A stretch of DNA of 38,737 bases, from contig SDNY01000021.1 in the NCBI GenBank assembly GCA_004524535.1, positions 1-38,737 on the forward strand. Direction: 5' to 3'. Numbering within the stretch: position 1 is the first letter of the stretch; each line of letters begins with the position of its first letter. Shown in pieces: positions 31,218 through 38,737 of the stretch. A program made the translations under genes and the position numbers. Under the pieces are notes generated by a model that had not been told where the DNA came from, searched no databases, and saw only the letters and a program-made list of their open reading frames with translations. The stretch is from Promethearchaeota archaeon (GTDB lineage: Archaea; Asgardarchaeota; Lokiarchaeia; Sigyniarchaeales; SOKP01).

Positions 31218-31253
31218 CTGAAAAAACATAGTAATTATCCAATCAAGATTTAA
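31218..31253 (+). pseudogene. duplicated 3' tail of the methyltransferase gene
   Basis: These 12 codons read LKKHSNYPIKI-stop, against LKKYGNYPIEI-stop at the end of the methyltransferase gene (30113-30148); 31 of 36 bases match. Between the two copies lie the GC-rich islet and the DUF5678/protease pair. I read this as the last piece of a paralogous or duplicated methyltransferase gene. Confidence 0.6.
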
Positions 31254-31321
31254 ATTACTAATCTAAAACTATAAATAGAATTCATCGTGAAAAAACAATA
31301 TAACGTATAAGATATAGTAAA

Positions 31322-32470
31322 ATGTCTGAAACTAAATTAAAAAAGTCCAAAAGATTAAGAGGTTTTGCCGCAACTTTAGGAAATAGACTTGAATTAGTTA
31401 AAGAAATGGATGAATTTAAGGAGTTTTCTAAGGATATTAGCATTAAATTATTGATGAACCCATTAGATGGAAAATATGCTGCGTTAATAACTATCGATAA
31501 AGGAACATTGAACATTGAAGGAATCCGCAATGATGACCCAAGTAATTTAAAGAAGAAGAAACTGGGTTGGAATGGTAAAATGGCAATGAAATTGCAACTC
31601 TTTCTGGAACTTGCTTCAGGAAAGATATCGCAGGGTAAATTATTGGGAATGGTTGCTATAGGGAAAATTAAGGTTAGAGGTCTTGTTTATTTCGTTATTC
31701 TTCAAAAATTATTCTCCTTTTTACCTGATAGTGAGGAGTCAAAGCCAAAATATCTTGAAAATAGAACTAAACCATTTATTGCTGCTAAATTATTCTTTTT
31801 CTCTGGGCTCCTTCACATAGCTATTGGCATTTTAGCCTTCGGGCTAGTAAGTGTACCTTTAACTGCTTTTCTCTTTGCATTTTTTGTTATTTGGCTTTCT
31901 ATTTGGTTTAATAGATTAGTAAAAGCCAATGTAATGAATGATACGGAAATATTAATATCTATAACTATAATCACTATATTAAACTCTATGAATTATTTGA
32001 TATTCATACTCGAGGGAGTTACAGAGGGACGATTTTTTTTGAATATACTTATGTACATTGTGTTAAGTCTCAATCTAATAAATTTCTTAATATTTTTTAG
32101 CACAAAATCTAAGTTAAATAGTATGGATATGGATGAGAAACTAAATTATTTCTCTATTTTATTAATGAGAGGTTTAGGAATGAATTTCTTTTTTAGATTT
32201 CTAGATTTTATTCGAGCACCAGATCCTCATTATTTAATAGCAATTTTTTGCATTATATTAGGTACATGTATTATAATATATGGAAATAAGGTAATGAATA
32301 AAGAGGATAGGAAAGTTCAGATTATAGCTTTAATATTGCTATGCCTTTCAATAATATATTCGTTATTAATATATATGTTTATTGTGCTAGCTTTGTGTAT
32401 GCTTTTTAACATAGTGTTATTCAGTGTAGTGGTTTTGATTCGATTTTATTATATAATAAAGAAATTTTAA
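31322..32470 (+). CDS. SCP2-like domain fused to a multi-helix membrane protein
   Basis: A 382-residue protein. Residues 1-120 are soluble, with alternating strands and the pattern of a sterol-carrier (SCP2-like) domain: KYAALITIDKGTLNIEG, a helix with LFLELASGKISQGK, then IGKIKVRG. Residues about 140-382 contain about eight membrane helices. SCP2 domains bind lipids or acyl chains, so a lipid-handling role at the membrane is a reasonable inference. No known family joins the two parts that I can name. It starts at ATG, and the Fe-S protein gene follows after 17 bp, so the two are probably co-transcribed. Confidence 0.6.
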   Translation: MSETKLKKSKRLRGFAATLGNRLELVKEMDEFKEFSKDISIKLLMNPLDGKYAALITIDKGTLNIEGIRNDDPSNLKKKKLGWNGKMAMKLQLFLELASGKISQGKLLGMVAIGKIKVRGLVYFVILQKLFSFLPDSEESKPKYLENRTKPFIAAKLFFFSGLLHIAIGILAFGLVSVPLTAFLFAFFVIWLSIWFNRLVKANVMNDTEILISITIITILNSMNYLIFILEGVTEGRFFLNILMYIVLSLNLINFLIFFSTKSKLNSMDMDEKLNYFSILLMRGLGMNFFFRFLDFIRAPDPHYLIAIFCIILGTCIIIYGNKVMNKEDRKVQIIALILLCLSIIYSLLIYMFIVLALCMLFNIVLFSVVVLIRFYYIIKKF

Positions 32471-32487
32471 CTTAAAAACAATAAAGA

Positions 32488-33624
32488 ATGGATTTAAAAG
32501 AATTAAAGGGAGCAGTAAAAAAAATAGTTCATAATTCGGGAGCTAAATTGGTTGGTGTTGGCAGTAGAGAACGCCTTAAGGAAGCACCCCCCTCAGGCAA
32601 TATGGATTATTGTCTTCCCGGCGCACAAAGTTGTATCATTTTTGCTTATCCTAATCCAATAGAAGCCCTTGAAAGTTATTTTTCTAAGAAAGAAAGGATG
32701 AGCCTTAAAAAAGTACTCCATGATTCATATACAAATGCATGGAAAGCGGCACAAAATATAGCAGAATTAATTGAAAAAAATACAGAGTATACTACATTTC
32801 CCGTCATTCCAAATTTAAAATACAGAAAAGAAGACAAAAAAGCATTTTCTAATGTTTTTAAAGCGGATATAGCATATCCAGATTTTTCTCTACGATATGG
32901 AGCTGTAGCAGCGGGATTGGGTCATATAGGATGGTCGGGAAATTTAGTAACAAAAGAATATGGTGGATCATTATTTTTAGGAGGTGTTCTAACTACAGCA
33001 CCACTTGAACCAGACCCGATGGCAGAGGAAAATTATTGTAATAAGTGTAAAATATGTATAAAAGCTTGTACTTCTGGTTATCCTTCTATGGATGAGGAAG
33101 AAAATACACAAGAAGTAATAATTGGAGGACAAAAAGAGATTTATTCTAAGCGGGGGACATATACAAAATGTGGGATAAGCTGTGCTGGCTTAGCAGGATT
33201 ATCTGAGGATGGAACCTGGACAATATGGTCGCCTAATCATATCTGTTTAAAAAAAATATCAAGTGAAGATTGGCAGGATCTTAAAGTTAGGCAAAAAATA
33301 ATAGTTGAAATTTTGAATAATCCATCAGAAAATATACAAAAAGTGAATAAAGAGCTTCTAAAATCATTTGCACTTGCGGCGAAACGTGAAAATATGGCTT
33401 TATTATCCTTAGAGCAACGTGAGTTCCCCCGTTGTGGTAATTGTGCTTTTATTTGCGTATCTTCTCCTTCTAAGAGAGCCGAACTATATAAAATGTTAAC
33501 AAGTAGTGGGAAAGTATATATAGATGACGAAGGAAAAGAATATGTTAAGAAGATAGATGAGAATGGTAATGAAATAACGTATTATCCCCCGACTTTGGAA
33601 GAATATTTCAGTAAAAAAAAATAA
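32488..33624 (+). CDS. QueG-like 4Fe-4S protein
   Basis: A 378-residue protein resembling epoxyqueuosine reductase and reductive-dehalogenase-type proteins: a central GLGHIGWSGNLVTKEYG block and one full [4Fe-4S] motif C184-x2-C187-x2-C190-x3-C194 (CNKCKICIKAC). Further cysteines occur in TKCGISCAG and RCGNCAFICV, which do not form a standard second cluster. The C-terminal part (YIDDEGKEYVKK, then YYPPTLEEYF) is outside QueG. Related archaeal proteins often sit near methyltransferase genes, so corrinoid activation or reduction is a possibility. Queuosine synthesis seems unlikely given the different second cluster. Confidence 0.65.
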   Translation: MDLKELKGAVKKIVHNSGAKLVGVGSRERLKEAPPSGNMDYCLPGAQSCIIFAYPNPIEALESYFSKKERMSLKKVLHDSYTNAWKAAQNIAELIEKNTEYTTFPVIPNLKYRKEDKKAFSNVFKADIAYPDFSLRYGAVAAGLGHIGWSGNLVTKEYGGSLFLGGVLTTAPLEPDPMAEENYCNKCKICIKACTSGYPSMDEEENTQEVIIGGQKEIYSKRGTYTKCGISCAGLAGLSEDGTWTIWSPNHICLKKISSEDWQDLKVRQKIIVEILNNPSENIQKVNKELLKSFALAAKRENMALLSLEQREFPRCGNCAFICVSSPSKRAELYKMLTSSGKVYIDDEGKEYVKKIDENGNEITYYPPTLEEYFSKKK

Positions 33625-33658
33625 AATAATTAGAACAAATTGTTCATTTTTCTGTTTT

Positions 33659-35182
33659 TTAAATTTCTAAAATGCCGTCCCATGCTTTACGTTCTTTATC
33701 TAAGAGTGCATTTTCAACTTTCCATTCAGTTCCAAGGACCATTGTCGCTCTCTTCTTAGTATCATAAGCTGGCCACTCGGGAATGTCTTTATGGTTAGGA
33801 TTTCCAGTATGAGCAAACGCAATCCAAGTATCCATCATCTTTTCACTGAGTAAATCCGCATCTGGACCTTTACCAAAAAAAAGATCAGCTTTAGGTACAT
33901 CAAGTGTACCAAAGGCAAAAGGAATTTCCATGGCATGGCAAGAACCTAATTTTCCTTTAAATGCTGGTGAAGGCCATGTAAAAAAATAATTGTATACATT
34001 TGAGTTATGGATCTGATGAGCTTCTGCAAAACGAATTTCTGGGATACGAAATACAAAATCAGTACCAATAGCATCAAAAATTTCAATAGGATTAGTAGAA
34101 GCTACATCTTTCATAGTGTCTTTATATACTTCAAGAATCTGCAAACTCTTAGTGTCATCGATATCCATTCTGCTTAAGAGAGCAGATATCAATCTAGGAA
34201 AAGTTTCTTCTTTTATTTCTTTAAATCTAGGATCTAATATCGTCCATAGTTTATATTCATCTTTATTACTTCCTATTAATAAATCAATATTTTTACCTGC
34301 TCCCTTTCTTAGTGCTTCTAATGGATGTGTGGGAAGTACATCTCCATCAATACGGGGGCGAAAATCCATTATTTCATTTGTGCCCTCCTTTTCTAACTTA
34401 GCTAAAACCTTATCTTGAGCGGCAATTATTTTTTCGGGCGGAATCTTTCGAAGCGCATCGATATCTCCTTCCTTAATATCCAATTCACGAAATAAATTCT
34501 CAGTGCTTTTTCTTGCTGGTTTTGGCATAAGCATTGGCGCACTTTGAGAAATAACACGGTGGAAAAGTCCATTCGCAGCTGGCATAGCCATTAGAGTTAT
34601 AACTGAAATCCCTCCAGCCGACTCACCAAAGGTTAAAATATTATTTGGATCACCACCAAAGATTTCAATATTATCACGAATCCATTTAAGTGCAGCAATT
34701 TGATCTAACATCCCGATATTAGCAGTTACACCAGCAGCATTTAAAAAACCTAAAGCACCTAATCGATAATTAATAGTAACTACCACAACATTACCACGTC
34801 GGGTTAAATTTGAACCGTCGTAAATAGGGAACGCTCCACCCCCAGTAATGTAACCTCCCCCATGAATCCATACCATTACTGGACGTCTAGCATTATCAAT
34901 ATTAGGAGTCCATATATTTAGTGTTAAACAATCTGTTTCGCTTTGCCATCCTGGTTTTCCAAATAAGGCGTCAAGAGGAGAAAACCCTTGATATACATAG
35001 GGGCCATGTTTAGTAGCATCATGTACATTACTCCAAGCCTCTCTCTCAGCTGGTGGGCTAAAACGTAACCGCCCTACTGGCGAGGCTGCATATGGTATAC
35101 CCTTAAAGATTTGTATACCATTGTTAATATAGCCTTGAACTTTACCAGATTTAGTTTCAATAATATCAGTTTTTTCGTGCAT
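33659..35182 (-). CDS. type-B carboxylesterase (PnbA-like)
   Basis: A 507-residue alpha/beta hydrolase with the type-B carboxylesterase triad: S188 in GESAGG, E309 in SNKDEY, H416 in SCHAMEIPF, plus the oxyanion motif HGGGYITGGG. It hydrolyses carboxylic esters; the natural substrate is unknown. No signal peptide is seen, so it is cytoplasmic. It is the downstream member of a tandem pair with the gene at 35300; both begin with a similar KTDIIE-KSGK segment. Type-B esterases are mainly bacterial and eukaryotic, so acquisition by transfer followed by duplication is plausible. Confidence 0.9.
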   Translation of the reverse strand: MHEKTDIIETKSGKVQGYINNGIQIFKGIPYAASPVGRLRFSPPAEREAWSNVHDATKHGPYVYQGFSPLDALFGKPGWQSETDCLTLNIWTPNIDNARRPVMVWIHGGGYITGGGAFPIYDGSNLTRRGNVVVVTINYRLGALGFLNAAGVTANIGMLDQIAALKWIRDNIEIFGGDPNNILTFGESAGGISVITLMAMPAANGLFHRVISQSAPMLMPKPARKSTENLFRELDIKEGDIDALRKIPPEKIIAAQDKVLAKLEKEGTNEIMDFRPRIDGDVLPTHPLEALRKGAGKNIDLLIGSNKDEYKLWTILDPRFKEIKEETFPRLISALLSRMDIDDTKSLQILEVYKDTMKDVASTNPIEIFDAIGTDFVFRIPEIRFAEAHQIHNSNVYNYFFTWPSPAFKGKLGSCHAMEIPFAFGTLDVPKADLFFGKGPDADLLSEKMMDTWIAFAHTGNPNHKDIPEWPAYDTKKRATMVLGTEWKVENALLDKERKAWDGILEI

Positions 35183-35267
35183 AATATTATTTATTAACCA
35201 CTATTTATTAAATAGAGATAAATAGAAAAAGTTGAAAAACAATTCTAAAATCACAAATCAGGGAATT

Positions 35268-35289
35268 AAAAAAAAAGATAAAAAAAAAA
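35268..35289 (-). terminator. T-tract terminator of the upstream esterase
   Basis: Directly after the stop of the esterase at 35300, the minus strand has two T runs (ten at 35280-35289 and nine at 35268-35276), a strong archaeal-type terminator. It implies the second esterase has its own promoter. Confidence 0.5.
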
Positions 35290-35299
35290 TAACTCAATT

Positions 35300-36817
35300 T
35301 TAGACTTCTAAAAGTCCATCCCAAGCAGCTCTTTCTTTATCAAAGAGTGCATTTTCAACTCTACATTCTTCTGCTAAGATCATTGTTGCTCGTTTTTCAG
35401 CGTCATATGCAGGCCATTCGGGGAGTCCATCATGGTTGGGATTGCCAGTTTTTGCAAATGCAATCCAAGCATCCATAATTTTTTCGGATAATTCACGAGG
35501 AGCCCCTTTAACAAAATCTTTTAGAACTGGATTATTAAGAGTTCCAAATACAAATGGAAGCTCCAATGCATGACATGCACCTAATCTGCCATTTAGTCCA
35601 GGAGATTTCCAATCAAATAAATAATTATATGTGTTAGGTTGGTGTGGTCTCTGAGCCTCAAGCAGGCGGATTGTAGATATACGGAATGCATAATCATTTA
35701 CAAGGGCGGTAAAAAGATCTGTTGGTTCATTTGAGTATTTTCCCTCTCTTGCTTCTTTATAGACATCAATGATTTTAGCGCTTCTCTCTGAAGGGATTCC
35801 TGCCATTCCTAAAAATCCGACTAAGAGTTTTACAACGTCACCATCTTCTATTAAGTTTTTCAACTGTTCTTGTTCAGAAAATAGTTTAAACTCATCCATA
35901 TTAGACCCAATCATAAAATCTATATCAGCACAGTCTCCATCTCTAAAAGCTTGCAATGGATGCTTAGGCCAAATATTACCATCAATCATAGGTCTTAATG
36001 CCATAATATTCGTGGGATCAGCTTCAAATACCGCATTTTGAGCGTCAATGATTTTTTCGGGAGGAATTTTAAGGAGATCTTCGAAAGTCCCTTTTCTTAA
36101 ACCTAATTTACGCATCATCTTCTTAGTAGTTTTGTCATCTATTTCAGGGGGAATAGTTGGGGCACTCTGACCAATAACCCTTCGAAATAATCCTTTTGCG
36201 TCTGTCATTGAGCATAAGGAAACTACAGAATACCCTCCTGCAGATTCACCAAAGATTGTTACATTATCAGGATCACCACCAAATTTAGAAATATTTTCAT
36301 TGACCCATTTCAATGCGGCTATTTGGTCAAGAGATCCTACATTAAGAGTCTTTTTTCCTTTAAAATTAAGGTACCCAAAAGAGCCTAACCTATAGTTAAT
36401 CGTGACTATTACAATGTTACCACGCTTAGCTAAAGCAGATCCATCATATATTGGATTAGCACCTGTTCCGGTAATGAAGGCGCCACCATGTATCCAAACC
36501 ATAACAGGACGTTTTCCATCATCAGTTGCGGGAGTCCAAATATTTAAATTTAAGCAATCTTCATCTTCTGGGCCATCTTTACCAAGAAATTCTTCGAGTT
36601 GTGTGTATCCTTGCCATGCAACATTCCCATATTTAGTTGTTTCGAGCACATCATCCCATGGTTTCTTAGCAACGGGGGGGAGAAACCTTAATTCTCCAAT
36701 TGGAGGTTCTGCAAATGGTATATTCTTAAATATCTCTAATCCATCTTCTTTGTAGCCTTGAATCTTTCCAGATTTAATTTCAATAATATCAGTTTTTTCA
36801 ATAATTTCTGTTTTCAT
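35300..36817 (-). CDS. type-B carboxylesterase (PnbA-like), tandem paralogue
   Basis: A 505-residue paralogue of the gene at 33659, with triad S192 (GESAGG), E309 (SNMDEF), H416 (ACHALELPF) and oxyanion motif HGGAFITGTG. Glu and His fall at the same residue numbers in both copies, and the C-terminal block (AFAKTGNPNH or AFAHTGNPNH, then PEWPAYD) is shared. It is separated from the copy by 117 bp including a terminator, and divergent from the thiolase gene with a 58-bp shared promoter. The sequences have diverged well, so they may differ in substrate. Confidence 0.9.
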   Translation of the reverse strand: MKTEIIEKTDIIEIKSGKIQGYKEDGLEIFKNIPFAEPPIGELRFLPPVAKKPWDDVLETTKYGNVAWQGYTQLEEFLGKDGPEDEDCLNLNIWTPATDDGKRPVMVWIHGGAFITGTGANPIYDGSALAKRGNIVIVTINYRLGSFGYLNFKGKKTLNVGSLDQIAALKWVNENISKFGGDPDNVTIFGESAGGYSVVSLCSMTDAKGLFRRVIGQSAPTIPPEIDDKTTKKMMRKLGLRKGTFEDLLKIPPEKIIDAQNAVFEADPTNIMALRPMIDGNIWPKHPLQAFRDGDCADIDFMIGSNMDEFKLFSEQEQLKNLIEDGDVVKLLVGFLGMAGIPSERSAKIIDVYKEAREGKYSNEPTDLFTALVNDYAFRISTIRLLEAQRPHQPNTYNYLFDWKSPGLNGRLGACHALELPFVFGTLNNPVLKDFVKGAPRELSEKIMDAWIAFAKTGNPNHDGLPEWPAYDAEKRATMILAEECRVENALFDKERAAWDGLLEV

Positions 36818-36875
36818 AATATTATTGTATTAATCACCATTATTAAATCAAGATAAATTGAAAAGGTTGAAAAAC

Positions 36876-38120
36876 ATGAGTGATAAAGTTTATGTATTTG
36901 GCGTGGGAATGATTAAGTTTGGCAAATATCTTGAAAAAGATATTAAGCAACTAACGGGAGAAGCACTTGAGTCACTCCTAAAGGACTGTGACTTAAATTC
37001 GAAGCAAATAGAGGCCGCCTGGTTCAGCAACTCCGGCTGGGGAATGAGTGAAGATTTTCAGCATTGTATACGGGGGCAAGTAGCACTTACTGCCAATGGC
37101 ATTGATAAAATACCTATAACAAATGTGGAGAATGCTTGCGCTGGCGGGAGTACCGCTTTTCAAGGAGCTTGGATGTCAATAAAAGCGGGAGTTTTTGATT
37201 GTGCCCTAGCTATCGGTGTTGAAAAACTATATTTTGAGGATCGATCTAGGGTAATGGAAGGTTTTCTCGCAGGGACAGATGTGGTAAAAACTCGTAAACT
37301 TATAGAGCAATTAAAAAAAATGGCTGAAAAACGAAAGGCGATGATGGCAAAAAAACAGGGAACTGAAGTAAAAGGAAAAAAAGGTCATTCGGCGTTTATG
37401 GACCTTTATGCAGCAGCGGCCCGCGTGCATATGAAAAAATATGGCTTAACACAAAGACAATTGGCTATTGTAGCCGCGAAAAACCATAATAATTCAACTC
37501 TAAATCCTCTTGCCCAATACACTTTTCCTATGACAGTAGAGCAAGTAATGGAAGATTATGAAGTTTCTTATCCCCTGACTAGGTCTATGTGCGCTCCAAT
37601 CGGAGATGGTGCTGCGGCAGCTATTTTATGCTCAGAGAAGTTTTTAAACCAACATCCAAATTCAAGAAAAATCTTAATACGAGCATCGGTTTTGCAATCT
37701 GGTTCTTGGAACAAAAATGATATTGCCGCACGTGCTGCCAAAATCGCCTATGAAATGGCCGATCTTGAGCCTAAAGATATAAATGTGGCAGAAGTTCACG
37801 ATGCTACCGCGTTTGGAGAGGTAAACCAAGTCGAGCAAATGGGGTTTTGCCCCATTGGGAAGGGAGGGGAATTTGCAGAGAGCGGAGCCACAGCTCTTGA
37901 TGGAAAAATCCCAATTAACCCGAGTGGAGGATTACTTTCCCGTGGACATCCGATTGGAGCCAGTGGTTTGGCACAAATTTATGAATTGGTCACTCAATTA
38001 CGCGGAGAAGCTGGTAAAAGGCAGGTTAATCAACCAAAAATTGCCTTAGCTGAGAATGGAGGCGGTAATATAGGCCCTGGAGAAGCTGCCATGTGTGTAC
38101 ATATTTTAGAGAAGTTATGA
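36876..38120 (+). CDS. thiolase-family acyl-CoA enzyme (SCP-x type)
   Basis: A 414-residue thiolase-fold protein with nucleophile C88 (NACAGGS), H308 (HDATAFGE) and H358 (RGHPIGASG). The usual C-terminal Cys of biosynthetic thiolases (C-x-G-G-G) is Asn here (ENGGGN), as in lipid-transfer/SCP-x-type archaeal homologues. In archaea such proteins often work with a DUF35 (OB-fold) partner, which is not seen here. A Lys-rich segment (about 138-170, LKKMAEKRKAMMAKK) interrupts the loop after the nucleophile domain. It would catalyse acyl-CoA condensation or cleavage in lipid or mevalonate metabolism. The ATG at 36876, behind AAAAGGT, is chosen over an in-frame TTG at 36858. Confidence 0.85.
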   Translation: MSDKVYVFGVGMIKFGKYLEKDIKQLTGEALESLLKDCDLNSKQIEAAWFSNSGWGMSEDFQHCIRGQVALTANGIDKIPITNVENACAGGSTAFQGAWMSIKAGVFDCALAIGVEKLYFEDRSRVMEGFLAGTDVVKTRKLIEQLKKMAEKRKAMMAKKQGTEVKGKKGHSAFMDLYAAAARVHMKKYGLTQRQLAIVAAKNHNNSTLNPLAQYTFPMTVEQVMEDYEVSYPLTRSMCAPIGDGAAAAILCSEKFLNQHPNSRKILIRASVLQSGSWNKNDIAARAAKIAYEMADLEPKDINVAEVHDATAFGEVNQVEQMGFCPIGKGGEFAESGATALDGKIPINPSGGLLSRGHPIGASGLAQIYELVTQLRGEAGKRQVNQPKIALAENGGGNIGPGEAAMCVHILEKL

Positions 38121-38140
38121 TTTATGTTTAAAAATAATCC

Positions 38141-38175
38141 TTTTTTATAATATCTAAAAATATTAAAAAAAAAAA
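38141..38175. terminator. bidirectional T-tract terminator
   Basis: Between convergent genes, six T (38141-38146) follow the thiolase stop and eleven A (38165-38175, T on the minus strand) follow the Lrp stop. Confidence 0.45.
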
Positions 38176-38185
38176 GTAGAGTTTT

Positions 38186-38689
38186 TTAATCCTTTTCCTC
38201 TAAAATTAAACAATTTTTACAATCACAATGAAATTCAAAGTTAATAGGAACAATATAATCAGTCAAAACGTCCGTTATAACATTAATTATGATTTTTTTA
38301 ACTTCAGCCATACTTCTAAAGTGAAAATTAACAATTTTCTCTATATCTTTAAGTGTAAAGCTCGTTATAAGTAAGCTCACATTATAATCTCCACTAGTTC
38401 GAAAGGCATTAAGCATAAATGGACAAGTTTTAGCGATTTTATAAATCTTTTCGGGTGATTTAGTCTGAATTTCAACTCTGGCAAAGTACATATCAGCAGT
38501 TTTTAAGTTTATACCCGCTTGAAATTGCAATACTCCTATTTCCTCAAGTTTGCGGATTCTCATACCCACTGTGGGCTGAGATCGGTTTACTTTTTTAGCT
38601 ATTTGAGTATGAGTAAGACTAGGTTGGTCTTGAATTAAATTAATAATTTGCTTATCAATCTCATCTATCTTTAATACTTCGGACATCAT
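38186..38689 (-). CDS. Lrp/AsnC-family transcriptional regulator
   Basis: A 167-residue regulator with an N-terminal winged HTH (IDEIDKQIINLIQ, then QIAKKVNRSQPTVGMRIRKL) and a C-terminal ligand-binding/oligomerisation domain (about 70-145). The C-terminus has an extra HCDCKNC motif (after INFEF), which could bind a metal or form disulfides and is not part of standard Lrp. It is likely a local or global regulator responding to an amino acid or other metabolite; targets could include the neighbouring thiolase. A TATA box (TATATATAA on the minus strand, about 38721-38729) lies 32-40 bp upstream, and GTGAT serves as ribosome site. Confidence 0.88.
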   Translation of the reverse strand: MMSEVLKIDEIDKQIINLIQDQPSLTHTQIAKKVNRSQPTVGMRIRKLEEIGVLQFQAGINLKTADMYFARVEIQTKSPEKIYKIAKTCPFMLNAFRTSGDYNVSLLITSFTLKDIEKIVNFHFRSMAEVKKIIINVITDVLTDYIVPINFEFHCDCKNCLILEEKD

Positions 38690-38737
38690 TCTTTTAAATC
38701 ACTTTTCATTTGATATTATTTTATATATAGATATATC

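Noticed and set aside
32488-33624. A true epoxyqueuosine reductase (QueG) call
   Set aside because: The second ferredoxin motif is not standard and the C-terminal extension is foreign to QueG; only family resemblance is claimed.

Overview
The window is AT-rich and reads as archaeal, most likely an Asgard archaeon of the Lokiarchaeia type. The evidence for this is a Ras-superfamily small GTPase, a longin/roadblock-like small protein whose fold recurs as the tail of an MFS transporter, a WD40-repeat remnant, a DUF5678 plus retropepsin-like pair, archaeal TATA-type promoters, GGTGA/GGAGG ribosome binding sites, and frequent TTG and GTG starts. The lineage is inferred from gene content, not from a marker gene. 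No rRNA, tRNA or CRISPR array was recognised.

Layout. (1) 150-4480, minus strand: an enolase-superfamily enzyme, an amidohydrolase and a GPH-type sugar transporter, probably one operon. (2) 4721-7246: a small GTPase, a HepT/MntA toxin-antitoxin pair, a decayed WD40 fragment and a coiled-coil protein that seems to have lost its ATG start. (3) 7383-11261, minus strand: a ROK sugar kinase and a GlcD/GlcF-like 2-hydroxyacid oxidase pair, divergent from (4) 11483-15378: a seven-PAS histidine kinase with a small longin-like protein behind it. (5) 15553-17922: an MFS transporter with a C-terminal longin-like domain, plus a DUF998 membrane protein. (6) 18021-20808: a split altronate-dehydratase-like enzyme with its own MFS transporter, originally divergent from an IlvD/Edd-type dehydratase (23536-25206). 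A three-gene cassette of unknown function (21037-23353) now separates them, and the divergent promoter with the dehydratase 5' end is present on both sides of it. (7) 25276-28831: Hsp20 with a clear palindromic operator, a GNAT toxin-antitoxin-like pair and two membrane proteins. (8) 28955-33624: a URO-D-type methyltransferase, a DUF5678/aspartic-protease pair followed by a duplicated methyltransferase tail, an SCP2-like membrane protein and a QueG-like Fe-S protein. (9) 33659-38689: two tandem type-B carboxylesterases, a thiolase and an Lrp/AsnC regulator.

Functionally the window is rich in carbohydrate and sugar-acid catabolism: three transporters, three dehydratase-type enzymes (enolase superfamily, UxaA-like, IlvD-like), a ROK kinase and a hydroxyacid oxidase. 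This suggests a heterotroph that takes up sugars or sugar acids and dehydrates them to 2-keto-3-deoxy acids. No aldolase or KDG kinase is present, so the pathway is incomplete here.

The strongest leads for something undescribed are the longin-like domain shared by a transporter and a protein beside a sensor kinase, and the unknown three-gene cassette between duplicated gene starts. A second cassette flanked by a duplicated gene end may be a related event.
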